DNA of 13,911 nucleotides from assembly GCA_905479905.1 (NCBI GenBank), contig CAJQOK010000570.1:1-13911 (forward strand). The letters run 5' to 3'. Made by a program: the position numbers and the translations under genes. The notes under the pieces were generated by a model that was not told where the DNA came from, searched no databases, and saw nothing but the letters and a program-made list of their open reading frames with translations. Below are positions 12,354-13,911 of the stretch, one piece after another. This DNA comes from an uncultured Aliterella sp. Lineage in GTDB: Bacteria; Cyanobacteriota; Cyanobacteriia; Cyanobacteriales; Chroococcidiopsidaceae. The first letter of the stretch is position 1. Each line of letters opens with the position of its first letter.

Positions 12354-12755
12354 CTACTTGTCTAGAAATCCTTTGATTTTTTGCCCCAACTCTTGCCTAT
12401 TTGAGGTGTTGAGCAAATAGCGGTTGATAAACCAAATAAAATAGCCAATTCCAACTAATTCAAAGGTTGGTGCTACCAAAGGAATCTCATTAATAGCTGC
12501 TATCACAGCTAAACTGACTCGAAACGCAATGATTGCGCCAAAAATCAGTCCCAAGTTGATTAATAGTGATTGATTCTCGCCAAAAAAACTGCCTAAATTT
12601 TCTGATAGTTGCGATAAAAAGTCTACAACCTGAGTAACTATCCATTGTCCTTTTTGCATAGATTGACTGGTAGGGGAAAAAGTCTGAGGTTCAGGCTTTA
12701 TAACTACCTTCACTCCAGGAGTTTCAATTACTGGTTGGGTTGGATCTACTTCCAT
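12354..12755 (-). CDS. CAAD-domain / CurT-like thylakoid membrane protein
   Basis: 133 residues. A polar, Pro-rich N-terminus is followed by an amphipathic segment (QWIVTQVVDFLSQLSENLGS), two hydrophobic helices at about 64-88 (LLINLGLIFGAIIAFRVSLA) and 92-112 (PLVAPTFELVGIGYFIWFIN), and a basic C-terminus RYLLNTSNRQELGQKIKGFL. The pattern of helix, short loop, helix, then RYLL..xxRxEL is the CAAD domain shared by cyanobacterial CurT and plant CURT1, proteins that bend thylakoid membranes; the same domain is also found inserted in some cyanobacterial aminoacyl-tRNA synthetases. It is a stand-alone protein of typical size. It is probably not in one operon with the DUF1517 gene, as a 90-base gap with a HIP1 site separates them. 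Confidence 0.85.
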   Translation of the reverse strand: MEVDPTQPVIETPGVKVVIKPEPQTFSPTSQSMQKGQWIVTQVVDFLSQLSENLGSFFGENQSLLINLGLIFGAIIAFRVSLAVIAAINEIPLVAPTFELVGIGYFIWFINRYLLNTSNRQELGQKIKGFLDK

Positions 12756-12845
12756 AATTCTGTATTTTTTAACTTAGCGAATAAGTGTAAATTACCATGC
12801 AAAGTTTAAGATTATGCTAGGCGATCGCACTTACTATATTTATCT

Positions 12846-13442
12846 TTATAGGGGGATTAACTCTGTAAAATTTTGCAACAATTGATCGTTAGTCAACTCA
12901 TCTCCCAATTGCGCGGGAGAAAAATGTACTTGAATTGCTTGCAATTTTTCTTGGTAATGCAGATTAATCAAGGCTTTCAAGCCATCTTTGAGAGCGGTGA
13001 TATTAGAAAGATCGGTTTCAAGTTCTGGTACTTCTCCAGTAAAAGCCGCCGTAATCATTACTACCAAGTTACGAGTTATCGGTATAGACAAAGGCTGATC
13101 TGTTGGGGTGTTGCTAAAATCTGGTTCGCTGAGGTAACGCTGTGCAGAATCAGTAAATAGTTCATTAACGTAATCTCCCGCGTCTCCTTCACTCCAAAAT
13201 ACATCGCCTTCGTTCGCCGCCGAAAGCCAGTATTCATCGTATTGCAACAGAGTTTGACATATTTCAACTAACCCCTCTCCCAATACTTCCAAGTCGCCAT
13301 CAGCATCCATAGCGGCTCTAGCAGTACGATTTAATACCCCTAATATTGGTGCTACTTCTTGTCCAGCGAGATGCAAAAATAAACGAGAAACAACAAAACG
13401 AGTACCACCAGTTAATTTACTAAAGCGATCGCGCAAACCCAT
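12846..13442 (-). CDS. DUF1517-family protein
   Basis: 198 residues, no signal peptide or membrane helix seen. The central QTLLQYDEYWLSAANEG matches the D-x-W segment of DUF1517 proteins, and the end, LQAIQVHFSPAQLGDELTND followed by QLLQNFTELIPL, matches their conserved V-x-W/F-x-P...D.LT.D.LL..YP.L.P tail. The family is found in cyanobacteria and plastids and has no settled function. ATG 13442 is preferred because GGAG lies 9 bases upstream; a GTG at 13457 would add five residues. The N-terminus MGLRDRFSKLTGGTRFVVSR is basic. The tyrA gene starts on the opposite strand about 70 bases away. Confidence 0.8.
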   Translation of the reverse strand: MGLRDRFSKLTGGTRFVVSRLFLHLAGQEVAPILGVLNRTARAAMDADGDLEVLGEGLVEICQTLLQYDEYWLSAANEGDVFWSEGDAGDYVNELFTDSAQRYLSEPDFSNTPTDQPLSIPITRNLVVMITAAFTGEVPELETDLSNITALKDGLKALINLHYQEKLQAIQVHFSPAQLGDELTNDQLLQNFTELIPL

Positions 13443-13513
13443 ATTTATGTACTCCACAACTTAAACTACTTTATCCCTGGCAAGATCATACTAGCTAAGT
13501 TTTTATTTAATCT

Positions 13514-13911
13514 ATGAATATTGGCATTGTGGGACTAGGACTAATTGGCGGATCTTTGGGGTTAGATTTACGCGCTTGTGGTTATCAGGTTTTGGGCGTA
13601 AGTCGGCGCGAACAAGTGTGTGATAAAGCAATCGAGCGCGGTGTCGTAGATTTGGCAAGTATAGACTTTGCTATCCTTTACGATGCGGAAGTTATATTTA
13701 TTTGTACGCCCCTAGCGGCGATTTTACCTACCGTAAACCAACTAATTCCTGTCCTCAAACCCTCCACCGTATTAACCGACGTTGGCTCCGTTAAAGTGCC
13801 AGTAGTAGAGGCTATTGCGCCTTTATGGTCAAACTTTGTGGGCGGCCATCCAATGGCGGGAAACTCTGAATGTGGAATTGAAGCCGCGCAAACCAATTTA
13901 TTTGCATCTAA
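13514..13911 (+). CDS. tyrA: Prephenate/arogenate dehydrogenase (partial, N-terminus)
   Basis: 132 codons are present and the gene runs off the right edge. The N-terminus MNIGIVGLGLIGGSLGLDLR is a Rossmann nucleotide-binding motif GxGxxG, followed by VLGVSRRE, where the cofactor-selecting residues (Ser-Arg-Arg) favour NADP. VIFICTPLAAILPTV, LTDVGSVKVPVVEAI and FVGGHPMAGNSECGIEAAQ are diagnostic of TyrA dehydrogenases; the His of GGHPMAG lies near the catalytic site. The enzyme makes the tyrosine precursor by oxidative decarboxylation. In cyanobacteria the usual substrate is arogenate with NADP, which the Arg pair supports. The first ATG was taken; no strong Shine-Dalgarno is seen. Confidence 0.93.
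   Translation, partial: MNIGIVGLGLIGGSLGLDLRACGYQVLGVSRREQVCDKAIERGVVDLASIDFAILYDAEVIFICTPLAAILPTVNQLIPVLKPSTVLTDVGSVKVPVVEAIAPLWSNFVGGHPMAGNSECGIEAAQTNLFAS

Overview
The window is chromosomal DNA from a cyanobacterium. Evidence: about 18 copies of the HIP1 octamer GCGATCGC, an isi-type iron-stress locus (a chlorophyll-protein remnant, a long-chain flavodoxin and an IsiC-like hydrolase), a TonB receptor with an N-terminal AMIN domain, a CAAD/CurT protein, a DUF1517 protein and a TyrA dehydrogenase. The exact genus cannot be named from the sequence alone.

Layout. (1) 1-2892, minus strand: a TonB-dependent siderophore receptor followed, with a TTGA start/stop overlap, by a PAT/AmpG-type MFS permease that runs off the left edge. 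(2) 2893-3309: divergent regulatory region with two Fur-like boxes, one lying over a perfect TATAAT, and a 15-bp direct repeat. (3) 3310-6487, plus strand: a decayed N-terminal remnant of an isiA/CP43-like gene, a frameshifted cupin gene, flavodoxin (isiB), an IsiC-type alpha/beta-hydrolase, a Cys-rich membrane protein and a Crp/Fnr-type regulator. (4) 6972-7945, plus strand: a frameshifted class I methyltransferase followed by an S-adenosylmethionine-decarboxylase-like protein. (5) 8113-11561: nested mobile DNA. An IS5-family element has been split by a 2502-bp IS1-related transposon. That transposon carries its transposase plus two cargo genes for exported proteins, and it is flanked by an 8-bp target duplication. 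Removing it with one duplication copy restores the IS5 transposase reading frame exactly. (6) 11592-12202: a VapBC-type toxin-antitoxin pair. (7) 12354-13911: CAAD/CurT and DUF1517 genes on the minus strand, then the start of tyrA on the plus strand.

How the parts fit together. Regions 1-3 form an iron-response locus. The receptor and permease would take up ferric siderophore. Flavodoxin would replace ferredoxin when iron is short. The Fur-like boxes suggest joint repression when iron is sufficient. The chlorophyll-antenna gene that normally leads this operon has decayed to about 50 codons, but its promoter and ribosome-binding site are still recognisable and now precede the rest of the operon. 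Three host genes here (isiA remnant, cupin, methyltransferase) carry frameshifts. The isiA remnant is clearly decayed; the other two are single-base events that could be real or sequencing errors. The most unusual object is the cargo-carrying IS1-like transposon at 8417-10918. No RNA genes or CRISPR arrays were seen.
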